Made by a program: the position numbers and the translations under genes
Shown: positions 21,126 through 33,732 of the stretch, piece by piece
Layout: the number at the start of each line of letters is the position of its first letter
How positions within the stretch are numbered: the first letter of the stretch is position 1
Notes under the pieces: model-generated
The model's database searches: none
Told to the model about the DNA's origin: nothing
The model's input: the letters and a program-made list of their open reading frames with translations, nothing else
Origin: Terfezia claveryi
Lineage: Eukaryota > Ascomycota > Pezizomycetes > Pezizales > Pezizaceae
Length of the DNA: 64,000 bases
NCBI GenBank assembly: GCA_015179025.1
Contig: WHUX01000001.1
Location: forward strand, 1-64,000
Direction: 5' to 3'

Positions 21126-23288
21126 ATCGCCAATCCCACCACTATTAAGTTAACAAAAGAAACCCTTCCGAGGATATCTACATACTTTAATTTGACCTTA
21201 GTAGCCCACTCCGTGCCTACAAACTACGGCACATCCAAAGTCTTCTTTACCCTGTACCTAATGTTGGCATGAAGAGGAAGAAGAGTTACAGGAAGGGAGC
21301 ATGGTTGAAACCATTAGAGAACTGATGTATATGTTCTGGCATTGTAAGTAGGCCGCCTATGGGCAGCCGATGTCTGCGAACGGCCCAGGACGTACAGCTA
21401 GGTGGCAAAATTCTCGTACCCCCACACCCTTCTCCCCTGCATAAGGGGCATAAGCCCTACATATTGGAGAATTTTAGGCTATAGGAGTAAGACATTCATT
21501 GCATCTTTATGCAGGGCACGAAACCTTTTTGCTACATATAGGGGGCTTTAAGAAATGGTAGTTGCACAAAATAGGAGGAGCGGAGGATCCTAGATGCAGA
21601 TGTGGAGTGGCCCACAGGGGCAGTGCACCTGCTGCCGCTTCTTTCATATAACTCTCTAATGATGGCAGGGAGGTGGTAGGGAGCGGCCGTTGGACAATCA
21701 CAGGGACAAAGTCATAGGTTATCCTGATACAAGTAACGAATGATAATTGAAATGAAGTAACGAGCGAGGACAGGGGAACCATAGAAATTGGATTATACGA
21801 TATATTCGGTATAGATCAGTATGTCCTACATGTACCTACATGCATCTGGATATGCAGGAGGGTGCTTAATAACTTTGCCATGGTACTCTACATGGTCGCC
21901 CCATCACCTTATGCCTGTATCTGATAACACTCGCAGAGGATAATATATCCGGCTACTGAGGGCTGCAAGGCGTTTTTGTTACGCAACTCTTATCAGTATT
22001 TCAATTCAAGTTCCAGTATCCTCAAAAGCTATTCCTAGAGTATATTTGTATATGTAGGTGAAGCAATAATAGATCCCTAAGGGTCACTATTGCCACAGGC
22101 CTTGCCAAGTTGCTCTCTCTAAGTTAACACTGCACTGGAAATCCGCCAACATATTATCGGCTCGTTCCGTTCTTACTGAAATTTCAGGGCATACCAGAGA
22201 GCGTTTGAAGTGGCCCTCTAAAAGAGATGAATGCATGCATGGAGCTTCTGGAGGTGCTTCACTGGTGTATATGTTCTCATTGACAATTAATTAAAATGTA
22301 TGTTGCATACAAACCAATCAACGTTGCATACAAAACAATGACCAACACCGACAAATTAAACAACCTAAAAATGAACATTAAAAACAAGTTCCTCCACGGT
22401 GAATAGTTCTATATCAGACTTGACCTTGGCAGCTCGACTCCACTCACAAGCTTAGACGAACTTACCCTGAATTCCAAGTAATCCGAAACAGGACAGAAGT
22501 ACTTAAGGTAATCCATACAACAACAGCTGTTGCGCTAGAGAGCTAACTACATTTCCCCAACCTCAAGAATATGCATTCACCTGATTCCGAGCCTCAGTCA
22601 TGTGCTTGTGTACAGTATCAGTTGTAATTTCGTTAGGATGTTAGGAGTTTGTAGCTGATATCGCTAAATACGGGGAATGTAGATGTGTTGCTGGAGGTTC
22701 AGGGTAACCCAGTCTTGATTGTTTGTTCTGGTTACATGCATAAATGTTACCTACTTCTTATGTAGAGCACCTTTTTTCATATGCTATGAATCAGGGTAAA
22801 CCTACATTCATATACTCGTTTTTTTTTTTAGTGATTCATAACACCTTAATAACCCTAGGTCGCACTGTACCGTGGATTCCTGTAAATAAGTTTAAGGTTT
22901 ATGCTTAGCTATAGTAAAGGGGAATTCAGATTTTCGTAATTATGAAGGAACGTTGGTATTGCAAAGCACGTGGCAAATAACCAAATAACCAATTAAAGCT
23001 AAAAACTAAAACTAAAACCAAATATCCATATAGACCAGGCCCGTTTTCATGTCTCATTACTATCGTTCCAATTTTTTTTCCCAATCACATGAGTATCATC
23101 ACCCCTAAAAACTCAAACCCCTAAAAAACTCAATGCAAATCAAAGTAGGGAAAAAAAAAAAAAGAGCAAACTTCCTCCCCCCCCCCCTCCTCCTTCCCCA
23201 TCCGACAAAATATATAAAATCCGTAGTAAACATCCACAAAAATATCACAAAAAAACCCACAGAACAAGAAAAAAAACTCAACTCTCGA
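21126..23288. other. Intergenic, no supportable gene
   Basis: Contains a dispersed repeat at about 21425-21505 (ACATATTGGAGAATTTTA and a following ATTC-ATTGCATCTT) that recurs at about 53805-53880. The end of the stretch (23140-23290) is homopolymer-rich and lies just downstream of the SNF2 pseudogene on minus. No gene recognised. Confidence 0.5.
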
Positions 23289-25560
23289 TTAGATCTTATA
23301 CCCATCCAGCCCCACAACCTTCCTCTCCTCCCAAATCTCCACATCAATCGAATTCATGGTCAAAAACCTCCAAATATTCACTGTCTTCATCTGCCCATAC
23401 CTTCTGACACTCCCAATCGCCTCTGTCTCGCACGCATTGTATTCGTACTGTGACTATGTGAGGCGGGGGGAGAGGAAGATTGCGTGATGTGAGTTGGTGA
23501 GATTACTATACCCCCAAATAATTCATTAGTCACAACATAATAAAAAAACAATATTGGGGCATACGTACGCTCCAGACGCAGATTCACCCATTACGTTAAG
23601 CAGCAACACACGCTCAGATTTCGGTCCGGTGGCGGGGGTGATTGTTGGAATGCCTCGAATGCCTTTGACTTGGAATTGGCTGTACCTTTAATCTGAAGGT
23701 GGCGAACATCGTGGGCATCAAGCGCCTCGCTAACCTTCTGCACCACCTTCTCCAACTTGATCCCCCACCTCCTCCCCACTCCATCCCTCCCATCCTCCAC
23801 GCCAAACTATCCCACTAATCAAATCCAAGATCCACGTCGCAGCCTCGCAGCCAGGGGAAATACACTCCTCTTTCTGCGAACATGAGATTAGGCAATCATA
23901 GCACCCCATATGCCCGCAATTGCTGAGTACGGCTATGTCGGAGGCAGTGAGCTTTGTGCGGGATCAGCCAGGGCAGGAGTCGTGAGTTTGGGTATGTGTA
24001 AGGATGGATTGTTGCAGGTCGCGAACGAGCTTGAAGTATCGGAGGGAGCGGACTCGCCCAACTATTTCTTTCTGCAGACGCTTGACATTGTCGTGTTGCC
24101 GCGGAGGAGTTGGAGTTTTTCGTCGCGGGGTGTTTGGGATAAGAGGCTCGTCGGGGAAGCCGCTGGTGGGGGGGGAGGCATCGTCGTCGAGGTCGTCGGG
24201 ATCACCTTCGTCCGAGTCATCACCGCGAGCCTTTCTCCGCTTCCCTGGTTTTGGCTTTTTGGCGGAAGATTTGCCCTTGGATTTTGAGGTTGTGGAAGTA
24301 CATGAGTCTTTGTTGAACCAAAAGTTACTTATCTCCCGTGACACCACTTCCTTCAAGGCTCTTCTTCAACACCTCCATCGTACCAACGGTGTGACGACGA
24401 TCATGCCATGGCGGGCTGCGAACTTCCCTGAAGGAGTTGAATTTCTCCACTGCAGTCTTCTCCTTCTCGATTTTCTTCAGATTCTCCCGCTTAACTGCCG
24501 CACCGTCGTCGATACCCAAATGAATCCTAAGGAAGACAGAAATAGTCTTCACATTCGCAAAATCATCGAGGGGAGGCGTACCGGAAAGAGCCCATTTATA
24601 GGTACTTCTAACAGACTAAGGTATACTCATCGACAACGAGCCTATTAAAGTGAAAATATCCAACGGTGGATCCTGCATATTCTTCCAATCCCTCTTAACC
24701 GTGCCGCTGCGGAGTCCCCATGGATCGCCAGCTTCCACTCCACGGGTAGACGCCTTAGACGCTCCCACTTCTTCCCCTTCTTTACTACAACACCATCGCT
24801 AGACTCGTCGATGAATTCAGCCTCCATGGTCTCATCGTCGTCACTCTCCTCCCGCCTTCTCTTTGGAGAAGGTTTCTTCTTTTTGCCAGCGGCCCCAGGG
24901 GCGGCTTTAACTCCAATCGAATGAGCCGATCCTGCGCCTCTCTATACACCCGCGCCCTTTAACCTCTTGCCTTGGATAAACGTCTCCTCTGCCTTCATTC
25001 TCTGCCTAGCAGAATCCATCAGCTCCCATCACAACCTGAGCTCTGTTATCCTTCAATTCGTCGACACGCCCACGCAGTTTCTCGAGCGCCACCTTCAGCC
25101 AGCATTTAAACCTCCTTCCATCTCCACTCGGAGGAGAACTTGCTCCCGCGAACGCAGCCAGGTTGGCAAGATACTTGTCGCTCTTGAATAACCCGCACGG
25201 AACGACAATGATATCCGCACGCATGATATCGTTCACACTCAGTGGTTCAAGTGGAGCTAAGACTGAATCCTGATGACTATACTTCGACCCAGTGAATCTC
25301 GTAATTTCGCTCTCCACCTCGAAATTTCTTGCCGCAGATCTTCTTGATTACGCGAGATGTCAGGCCTAATGCGAGCAATGGGGGACTGGGACTCTCTGCC
25401 GGAACACATTGTCGCTACCCTAAGCTTACGCTTTCCGAGATGCCCCGCTAGGTCTTGGACCTGTTGAAGTGACTTGACAATATCCTCTCTCAAACAATTG
25501 CGAAAGAAAGAAGAAGAGACGGTGAGGACCACTATGATGTCACAGGGATCCTTCTTTGTG
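23289..25560 (-). pseudogene. SNF2-family helicase with RING finger, decayed
   Basis: Minus-strand fragments appear in the order expected of a RAD5-like SNF2 protein. PLSVNDIMRADIIVVP (about 25220) corresponds to motif I/Ia-II surroundings, and DPPLDIFTLIGSLSMSIP is followed by YKWALSGTP (motif III, about 24590). A Lys/Ser-rich linker then precedes a RING-like cluster at 23977-23850 (CPG-stop-SRTKLTASDIAVL, NCGHMGCYDCLISC, C). The helicase C-domain has LLLNVMGESASG and, after a clean 63 bp intron (23506-23568), LTNSHHAIFLSP; motif VI is TEAIGSVRRYGQ, then IWRFLTMNSIDVEIWEE. Frameshifts, a TGC-to-TGA type stop inside the RING, a CAG-to-TAG type stop before motif VI, Gly-Ser for Gly-Arg in motif VI, and loss of the DEAH box region make it a pseudogene. 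The N-terminus is not recognisable. Confidence 0.85.
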
Positions 25561-26855
25561 GGCGCTCGCCAAGAGTTGCGTTTGTTCTTGGGCGCAGGAT
25601 GGGGCTAGACTAGAAAGCGTTGAGCACGTGGCGGGATCGCGCGTTTGGGCTGAATGGGGAGATCGTGTGGGGGGATTTGAAGATTACCCTACTGTGTACA
25701 TTGTAGGTGCGTAGGGCTTCGGATCTCTAGATTCTAGATCTGGTGGACTCGGAGGTGATGATTCTTGCCAATGGGCAAGTTGTGGCGTAGGCAATTGCAA
25801 GTAAATCACGTGCTGCTACACATCTACCAGGAAGCTGCGTCGGATGGCCACATATGTTCCCTTAAGTACCATGAAACAACTCTGAAAGGCTAGGGGCAAA
25901 GCAAACCTCTTTGTGGAGCTCTCCTATAGTATAGTATCGTATACCGTATGTACGGTACTATTCTTTGATCGACTCCTCCATCACATTTACCAATTTGTCC
26001 CACTTCATTTGCAAGCAACCTTGTCCTGACTATTACGAAAATATCCAATAAAGACGCCATTTAATAATGTAACTATCCTAGGTACTTACTTACTTAAGAC
26101 TTAGGTACTGCCTGCTTGATCTCATGCTGTGCTGCTCATTTTTTTTTCAAAGACGTAAAACCTACAAACGGGAGATATCTACTGTACCTATTCGGTGCGC
26201 ACAAAAGCTCTCAAAGGAAAAGAAAATACTACAATCTCACAAGATATGATGAATAAGTAGGTATACGTACCCCAATCACTTCCTCATTAGGTATGTAAGT
26301 ATCCCTGATTCAAGTTTCCTCTCGGGTGTATGATAGTTGCATTACCGTACATAAGTATGTACTATAAAAGATCCTACTCTCACCTGCACCGCAGGTTATG
26401 GGTACCATTCCCGCCGCCATCACACTGTTTTTCGCAGCATGATCATGCAAGATCACGGTGCGGACCGCAGAGTCACTAGTCTAAGCAGAGCTGGGGGGTG
26501 TTAAGGAAAACCCACTTTGGCCCCTCTCATATTCCCAAGTACCTATGTACAGGTCAGCCGGATCTCGACTATAAATAATATCAAATGCCACAATCCTGTC
26601 CTGTAGTGTAAGAAGTACTTAGCTACCCTTGAACAACCAGTCCAATCATGTCGCGGCAAAAAACACTTGAATGAATTTGCTTGTTTAGAAAGGAATTCTG
26701 ATATCCTTTCCACAAATTGTCTCACTCTAATAGGTTACATATATACATACATACTTCATACATACATACCGGTACATACATACATACATACCGGTACATA
26801 CATACATACATATGGGAATATGTGCGTGGTCATAAAACCACACCAGATATACCAC

Positions 26856-26888
<33 letters not shown>

Positions 26889-27549
26889 AGTAATACTAGA
26901 ACAGTTGCATAAAATCAAACCAAAATAATAAATTTAGGAAAAAGTAAAATACGCTGGGTTTTCTATCATCCTGCTTACATTAAGTAAGTACTTAAGTAAA
27001 GTAATTCTTCGCCAAGCCTCGGATTCTTTGAGCCTGCCAAACAAGAATATTGAAGATCCAGCAGAACTTCACCTAAGAATCAAAGTTGCGAAACCCCTCT
27101 CTATTGAATTCGTGGCAGAGGTTTGCGCCCTCTACAGTCACGAGTATGCAAAGAATCAGAAGTTTTTGTATTTCATTTTGCTTACCCTGAACCAAAAAAG
27201 AAGTCAAATGTAAAGGATGCAGTACGTACCTGTTCCGTGCCTGGGATCGATAACCACCGCAATCAGCTTGCAATTGCCTGATGCTGGCAAGGCAAGGTAT
27301 GGGAGGCGAGACTGGCAGCTTAGGGCTGAAGCTTTTCTGGTATAAACTTCTCGTGTGGGCGAGATTAAGTAGGAGAGCTTCACGCATCACCCACCGAAGG
27401 TTTCGTCTGGTATTCAACGTTCGCACAACACTATACCGCTTCTGCTACCGGTCGAATGCCACAAACTGGCTTTTGTGTGATTGGGATCTAGACAACACAT
27501 CAGACAGGCAGCGTGACAGTCGCGTGCGCGAGGGGAAAAAAAGCTAAAG
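25561..27549. other. Intergenic with microsatellites
   Basis: A (TACA)n block with CCGG interruptions at 26740-26812 and (AT)n at 26858-26886 produce Tyr/Ile-rich false frames. GATCATGCAAGATC near 26440 is a small inverted repeat. No gene recognised. Confidence 0.6.
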
Positions 27550-28633
27550 AGCTGAAAAGCTGAGCTGAATTCGGACGGACGGACAGAAGAAGGCTGAGGC
27601 AATATTGGGCGGATAGAGACAAGATAGGCATTGGGCAAGAGGAGACAGACGCAATTATTAGCCAATTGCAAGCCTACAAACTTAGGTAAGCGCTCGTGTA
27701 AAGCTTCCACTCTCCGTCGTTCTGCTCTTACAACATCTTTTTCCAGCCACCGACTTACAGAAACAGAAACACTGCAACCCACCTGGCACCTGCAGCAATC
27801 ACGGAGGGGGCATGAAGTGCTGATTGCCGTCTCGTGAGCGACTGCAAGACGAGGCTGCGGGAGAGGTACGGCAGAAGCGAGGCAAGCACACAACCATCTA
27901 CATACCAGCAGCCGGGGGGGGTTTGTGATCGCGCCAGAAAAATTCGCCTGCTGGCTCGTGTCTGACTTATACGCACACATTTCTTAGGTTTGGGCTCCCA
28001 GCACGCACACGCACGTACGCAGCAGCAACGCAGCAGCGTGGATTTGCAAGAATAACCTTAGAAGGATCTTCTCTTTGTTGATTACGCCCTTAGCAGCCAA
28101 TTACCCTCGGAGATCCGCCTGCTCCTTGTTAAAGCCGAAGGGTTACCTAGGTTAGAGGAACCCCCATCCTCATCTGCAGGCAGCAGCACCGAGTGTCAGC
28201 TTTCGCCATCTTTTGCTCTGTGGACTTGCCTGTGGCGGGATCCGAGGGAAGCGTTTCATCTACCTATCCCTTTGTTGACCCGCGATAGCATCGAAACGAA
28301 ACTTGTCCACAGCACAGCACATCGCTGAAAGAAACGAAACTCCTGTGGCGTGGGTGGTACAGTTTGGTGCAATTGCACTTGCTTGCAGCCCTTTCCAACA
28401 CATTTTTGCTCTACACTCAAGCAATTGAAACCACAAGAGCCAGAACGCAAGGCTGTGTGGGGAAGCGAGGGTGCCTACCTACTTTTCATCATTTGGCTTC
28501 AAGATCTTTTCACCCAGCACCTTATCTTTTTTCTCATTATTGCAATCAGCTGACCTGGTCTCACTCTCATCCGATTTTTTTTTTTCATCTTTCGCTCTGT
28601 GTTTGAACTTTTTCTGCGTCAGCGGGGTGTGCT
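27550..28633 (+). promoter_or_regulatory. Long upstream region of the JmjC gene
   Basis: About 1.1 kb with CT-rich tracts (TCTTTTTTCTC near 28525, TTTTTTTTTTCATC near 28578) typical of fungal promoters and leaders of regulatory genes. ORFs on both strands here (for example minus 27414-27980) show no domain or codon pattern and are left out. No clear TATA box. Confidence 0.35.
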
Positions 28634-31600
28634 ATGGCGTTTTCGTCGGCAACATCGGCGCACGGAAGGGGGAGGCTGGGGAGTGCTTCGACGTCTTCGT
28701 TGAGCTCGATAGGGACATCGCCCGCAACAGAGGGAGGATATTATTCGCTGGCACAGCAGCCATACACCAATCAGCACTTGCAACACCACCCTCACCACCA
28801 CAATCATCTTCAACAACAGCTAGTGGAACAGTATAATCCGCCTATTGATCCACAGTTATTTGGCATTACGGGGGACACGTCACTTCCGGAAGCAAGTTTT
28901 GCTAGCAGTAGTGTTATTACCGGAGAGGTCGTCGCTGGCGGAACAGCAAGCGGGGTGTATAGTGATACTGAACGGCTACCATCACTAGGAATTTCTGTGT
29001 CTGGAGACGAGGAGGAGGCAGAGAGAGAAGGGAGGGGGTTGGTGAAAACCGTCAAGCTGGAGGAGGTCGAGAACGGCCACCACAATCAGGACCGACAGCA
29101 GCATTGTTTCGGCACAGCGGGCATGAACAGCACCGGCGACGGGGCTACTGGCATATTACAGCCGTGGCAAAGAGGGGAGGAAGGGATGGGGATGATGACT
29201 GGGAGGAGGCAGCTGCGTAGTCGTTCTACTTTGGAGTTGTCAGAGCCGGACATTGGTGTACCTTCGGAGACAGACCTGGAGCAATATAATCAATGTCGCC
29301 AGGAGTCTGCGTCGGCTTCTCCGGAACCAGATAAGGAGCCTACACTGCCTCCTCCACCATCACATTCGCTGGCGCAAGTTCCGGTAAAGAGAGGAAGGGG
29401 AAGACCGAGGAAACACCCGTTGCCTGTGGATGCGGTCAACCAGCCCATTTCGCCGACGCCAAACAAGACTGTGACAGTAGCTATCCCCGCTTTTACAACT
29501 ATAGCTCGAAGCACCCCAGCCCCTGCTGCAAAATCAACGCCAAAAGAGACTCCAACGGAGACACCATCAACGCCAGTCAAAGTGCTGTCAAAAGAGGGCG
29601 ACTCAACCACTCCCGCCACTCCTGTCCCCGTCAAAAGAGGCCCTGGTCGTCCCAAAGGTTCAGGGAATAAACGCAAAGCCTTCAACCTCAAGAAACGAAC
29701 TTCTTCTGGCACCCCTGGACCTCGGACTCCAACACAATCTGTTTCCGCGGGGACAATATCACCTGATGGGGTTGTCAAGCGCGGTCCAGGTAGGCCTCGG
29801 AAATCAATGCTTGATGTTGTGCAGAATGCGGGTAATGAGGATAGGCGGAGTTCTGGGTGTAGCGTGGGTACGCCTGCAGCGGAGCATAACAATACTCCGG
29901 GGTGGAGGAGAAGTGTGAGGGAGAGGAGGTCGGTGAATAATAGTTCATTGTTCAACAGGGCGAATTTGGCAGAGGAGGATTTGAAGGCGCCGGTTATGGG
30001 GCAGGGATGCCTCAGGAAGATTAGGAGGTCGGTGGGGTATCCGCCTGGAAGGAGGGTGCATGGTGAGAGAGGTGGTAGTGAAGGGGAGGAGGTGGAGGAG
30101 GCGGAAAGGAAGTCGGAGAGGAGAGGGTATATTGGGAAAGCGGAGCTGCAGAAAATTAGGAGAGGTGGGTTATTCGTCCACTTTTTTTTTTTTTTGTGCT
30201 TCGGGGATTCATTGAGCTGTTTATTGGGCAACCGAGCTGATTTTTTTAATGTGCAGCTAAAATAACTGCTAAACTCCAACCTCCAATCAATGACTCTGAG
30301 GAACTACCAGACTTCCCTCCAGAGTTTGGGTTCAAGGTATCCTATTTCCGCGCTTCCTCAAGCTCACAACAACCACCCCTATCCTCTACCTCCAGCTCCG
30401 CTGCAACCCCCTCCTCCCCCCGCCCAACAACTGCAAACAACAACTCCACCTCCCTTCCCACCCCCCCGCAACCCAATCCGAAGACGAAAACTACGAGCCC
30501 CCGCGAAAGAAAGTTCGGGTATGGATGGGCGAGACAGATGAGGGGTACGAACCCATCACATGTTTGTATACGTTCGCTCCCACGGCAGAGGTATTTCGCG
30601 ATTTTGAAGGGTTCGTAAAGGCGATTAGTTGCGTGGGGAAACGACAGGGCTGTGTACGGGTTAAGGTTCCGAAAGAATGTATCCCTGAGCCGGTTCATGA
30701 GGTGCCGGTGGAGAATGATGGTGGGGAGGGTGCGAGGGTGGCGTTTGAGGCGCTGGTGCATAGGCCGCCGCAGCAGCTGGCGCCGGAACACGCTCCCCGG
30801 AGCTCGAGGAGAGCAAGAAATGAACATGAGGAAGGGGGGAGTGAGCATGGGGATGACAATGGGGTTTCGAGGGGTAGTTCCAGGGCTAGGTATACGAGGT
30901 CTCCAGAGGTGGAACCCATGTATGAGTATTTACCGGGGTCGGCTCTGCTACTCAACACCCATCAACATATCTCCTTAAATAAACGATGTTCGAACTGGAA
31001 TCCGATTTACGACGTAACCACGAACAGGACATTTGCCATCCATGCAACGGATTTCCTCGAGAAAAGAGATTGGCGAGATACACTAGCCACTCAGTCTCCC
31101 GAGGACCTTCTCCGCACCGAAGCCGACAACGAAACCACCCTCATTGCAAAGGGCCTCGCTAGTCTCGAAGAAGAGAATGAACTCGACAAAATCACCTACT
31201 CCACCGACAACGAAGCCACTTTTGAACTCCGCAGCTTATTCAGTCTCAGCGACCTTGGGCTTTCTAGGTTGTCAGGTAACAGCCTTTTCAAATCCGAGAA
31301 AAAAGTAACGGGGATCCACACTCCTTACTTTTACTTTGCTAGCCCAGCTAGCGTATTTGCGATGCATATGGAAGATTACGCAGCGCTGAGCATAAACTAC
31401 CACCACTGGGGCGCGCCCAAGAGATGGATCATCTGCTGTCCAGCAGATTCTGAGAAACTGGAAAATCTAGTGGTAGGGATGCTGGGTTTGAAGACTGTTG
31501 GCTGTGATCAGTTCGTAAGACACGCTAGTGTGTTTGTGCCGACGTGGGTGCTGGAGAGAGCGGGAGTTAGGTTTACAAAGGTCTTGCAGGAGAACGGGGA

Positions 31601-32066
31601 TATGATTATCACGTTTCCATGGGCCTATCATGAGGGATGGAATCAGGGGTTGAATGTGGCGGAGGCTATTGGGTATGGAGATGTGGACTGGGAGAGGTGG
31701 GTTAGGGGATATAGGGTGTGTGGGAAGAGGTGTCCATTGAAGCCGATTGAGATGAGGTTTCCGAGGGAAGGGTTTGGGGAGGGGGGCAGTGAGGGGGAGG
31801 AGGAAGAGGAAGAGGAAGAGGAAGAGAAGAGGGAGGATGATGATGGTGGTCGTGATCAGAGTGAGCATGGAGAGGAGGAATCTGAAGATGATGACGAAGG
31901 AGCTGAGTCAGCTTTTGGGGTAGATATCACCCAACTATCTGGAGATACTGCTCAGGAAGAGACTGAGGAAGGGGAGGAGGGACCATTACAACTGCCACCA
32001 CCTCAACCATCATACTCTGTGGATATAGTGAGAATCGACGTCGACACGGAAATGCAGGAAACATGA
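28634..32066 (+). CDS. JmjN/JmjC-domain protein with three AT-hooks (KDM4-like histone demethylase)
   Basis: Exons 28634-30164, 30257-30336 and 30396-32066 (introns of 92 and 59 bp, GTGGGT...GCAG and GTATCC...CCAG) give 1093 residues. The N-terminal half is low complexity with three AT-hooks: KRGRGRPRKHP (about 252), KRGPGRPKGSG (about 333) and KRGPGRPRKS (about 382). JmjN follows at about 594-632 (FAPTAEVFRDFEGFV). JmjC spans about 840-965 with Fe(II) ligands His861 and Glu863 (AMHMEDY) and His949 (FPWAYHEGWNQG), and the 2-oxoglutarate lysine Lys879 (WGAPKRW). All key residues are present, so lysine demethylase activity on chromatin is likely; KDM4-type enzymes act on H3K9/K36 methyl marks. 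An acidic run (Glu/Asp, about 1000-1040) ends the core, and no PHD or Tudor domain follows. AT-hooks may direct it to AT-rich, transposon-derived DNA, which surrounds it here; that is inference. A 203 bp tandem duplication lies in its 3' flank. Confidence 0.9.
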
Positions 32067-32787
32067 AGGTTTGCGTTTGTGGGGTAGAACGCCCATGTGG
32101 TGTATTTGCACTGAATAACGTCTATGTGGTCTATCTATTAATCTAAGCTAGTGCATTAGAGATAGAATTAAAAAGGGGTAGAGCAAGAGCGAGGAAGAAA
32201 GAGAAGAGAAAGAAGTGAATTTTTTTTTTATTTTTTACTTTTGTCTTTTTGTCTTTGTCTTTTTCCGCTTTGTTGTTGTTTTTGCTTTTGAAATCGGGTT
32301 TTGTTGTTGGTTCTCTTGGGTTTATTATGCTTTATGTTGTGTGGTAAGGAAAGGTTGTATATTTGTACGATGCATGTACTGTGGTTTCTATCTAGTAAGT
32401 AGCCGAAGTAGCGGCTTGAGGTAAGGTTTATGGTATGTGTTTGGTTGACTGATTGTTTGTTTTCTTTTATTTATTTATTTTCAGTGTTGTAGTAGGCGAA
32501 GCGCTTACCTAAGTATCTCTTATCTACTTACATACCTGCTGAAGTATGTAGTGGTTTATGTAACTGGATCGGTATCCTTAATGGAAGATGACGATTCTGA
32601 GATTTGGTAGTTTTTGCGAGTGAGTGCTGAGTTGAGTGGCAATGAATAGTTGAATAAAATCACGTATCTAGGCGAGCAGGTTCAATTTATTTTTGAGTTG
32701 CTATAGCCGCGTGTTAAATCAACTTGTGGCCCTAACCGCAACTTAATACATAACTGGAAATATTACATGAATAAACCATATGGTTGC
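32067..32787. other. 3' flank of the JmjC gene
   Basis: Contains T-rich tracts (32220-32300) and no gene. Transcript termination probably lies within the first few hundred bases; no distinct signal is evident. Confidence 0.4.
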
Positions 32788-33188
32788 GTTGTCTGGCTGG
32801 CTCTTCATGTACCCGTGAGGTTTGTTAATGGGGGAGCTACGTAGAAAGGTCTAGGATTTATTAGTTGATATGTGGAGGTGTATCTTTTTATATACATATA
32901 CATAAGTATATAGTCTTGTCAGTTCAGTCGTCTTCAAGAAGCTTAAGGATGTGGGTGGGAATAAGTGAGCACCATTGGTGAACATCAATCGTTGTCTGGC
33001 TGGCTCTTCATGTACTTGTGAGGTTTGTTAATGGGGGAACTACGTAGAAAGGTCTAGGAGTTATTAGTTGATATGTGGAGGTGTATCTTTTTATATACAT
33101 ATACATAAGTATATAGTCTTGTCAGTCAGTCGTCTTCAAGAAGCTGGATGTGGGTGGGAGTAAGTGAGCACCATTGGTGAACATCAAT
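32788..33188. repeat. Tandem duplication, about 203 bp unit
   Basis: The unit starting GTTGTCTGGCTGGCTCTTCA at 32788 begins again at 32991 and runs to about 33188 with only a few differences (for example ACCCGTGAGG/ACTTGTGAGG and one small deletion). The copies are recent. Each contains ATATACATATACATAAGTAT and no ORF. Confidence 0.95.
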
Positions 33189-33318
33189 AGATGGGTTGTA
33201 GTACGTAGTTATGTTATTTCTGGTTGTAGCATGGCGCGGCGCGATGGCGTTTTAACGGAATGGGTAATAAATTGTATTGCCTTGTGTTGAGTGGGTAAGG
33301 TATTAGGCAGCAGAGCCA

Positions 33319-33642
33319 TTTTTTTTTTTTTTTTTTTTTTTTGTAAGGGAGCCTAGGATTAGGAGTAACGTTACCCTGAATTATATGTTTCTTGTTTTTT
33401 TTTTTTTTTTTGGGGGGGGGTTGGAGGGGAGATGTACGAAGAGGCTGTGTGAGGTTTTCATATTATGGTGTGTGTGCCGCGTTTGCGGGGACGATTTGGA
33501 AGGGTGTTACTAGCTAACGCAACCAAAATACAAAGAAGTTACGAAAGTTTAGTTTTGTCAACTGGAAAATGTTGCGCTAGAGAATGTTTAAAAAGTCTAG
33601 GATATTCAAATTTCATCCCCGGGTGATTGATGTGATGTACAT

Positions 33643-33677
<35 letters not shown>

Positions 33678-33680
33678 CTT
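33319..33680. repeat. Poly(T), T16-G9 and (CT)n tracts
   Basis: T24 at 33319-33342, T17 followed by G9 at 33395-33420, and (CT)n at 33644-33678. Simple repeats just left of the pogo element, with no gene. Confidence 0.9.
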
Positions 33681-33732
33681 GTATGGTGTGGTGGAAAACC
33701 TAGGAAAACCTTATGTCATCCCTGTTGTCTTA

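Noticed and set aside
26667..26918. Tyr/Ile-rich ORFs on both strands
   Set aside because: Translations of TACA and AT microsatellites.
27414..27980. 188-codon minus-strand ORF upstream of the JmjC gene
   Set aside because: No domain, Cys/Leu/Arg-rich composition typical of chance frames, and it lies in the probable promoter/leader.
29290..30279. 329-codon minus-strand ORF opposite the JmjC gene
   Set aside because: Shadow of the low-complexity AT-hook region; the plus strand has recognisable motifs and good splice sites.
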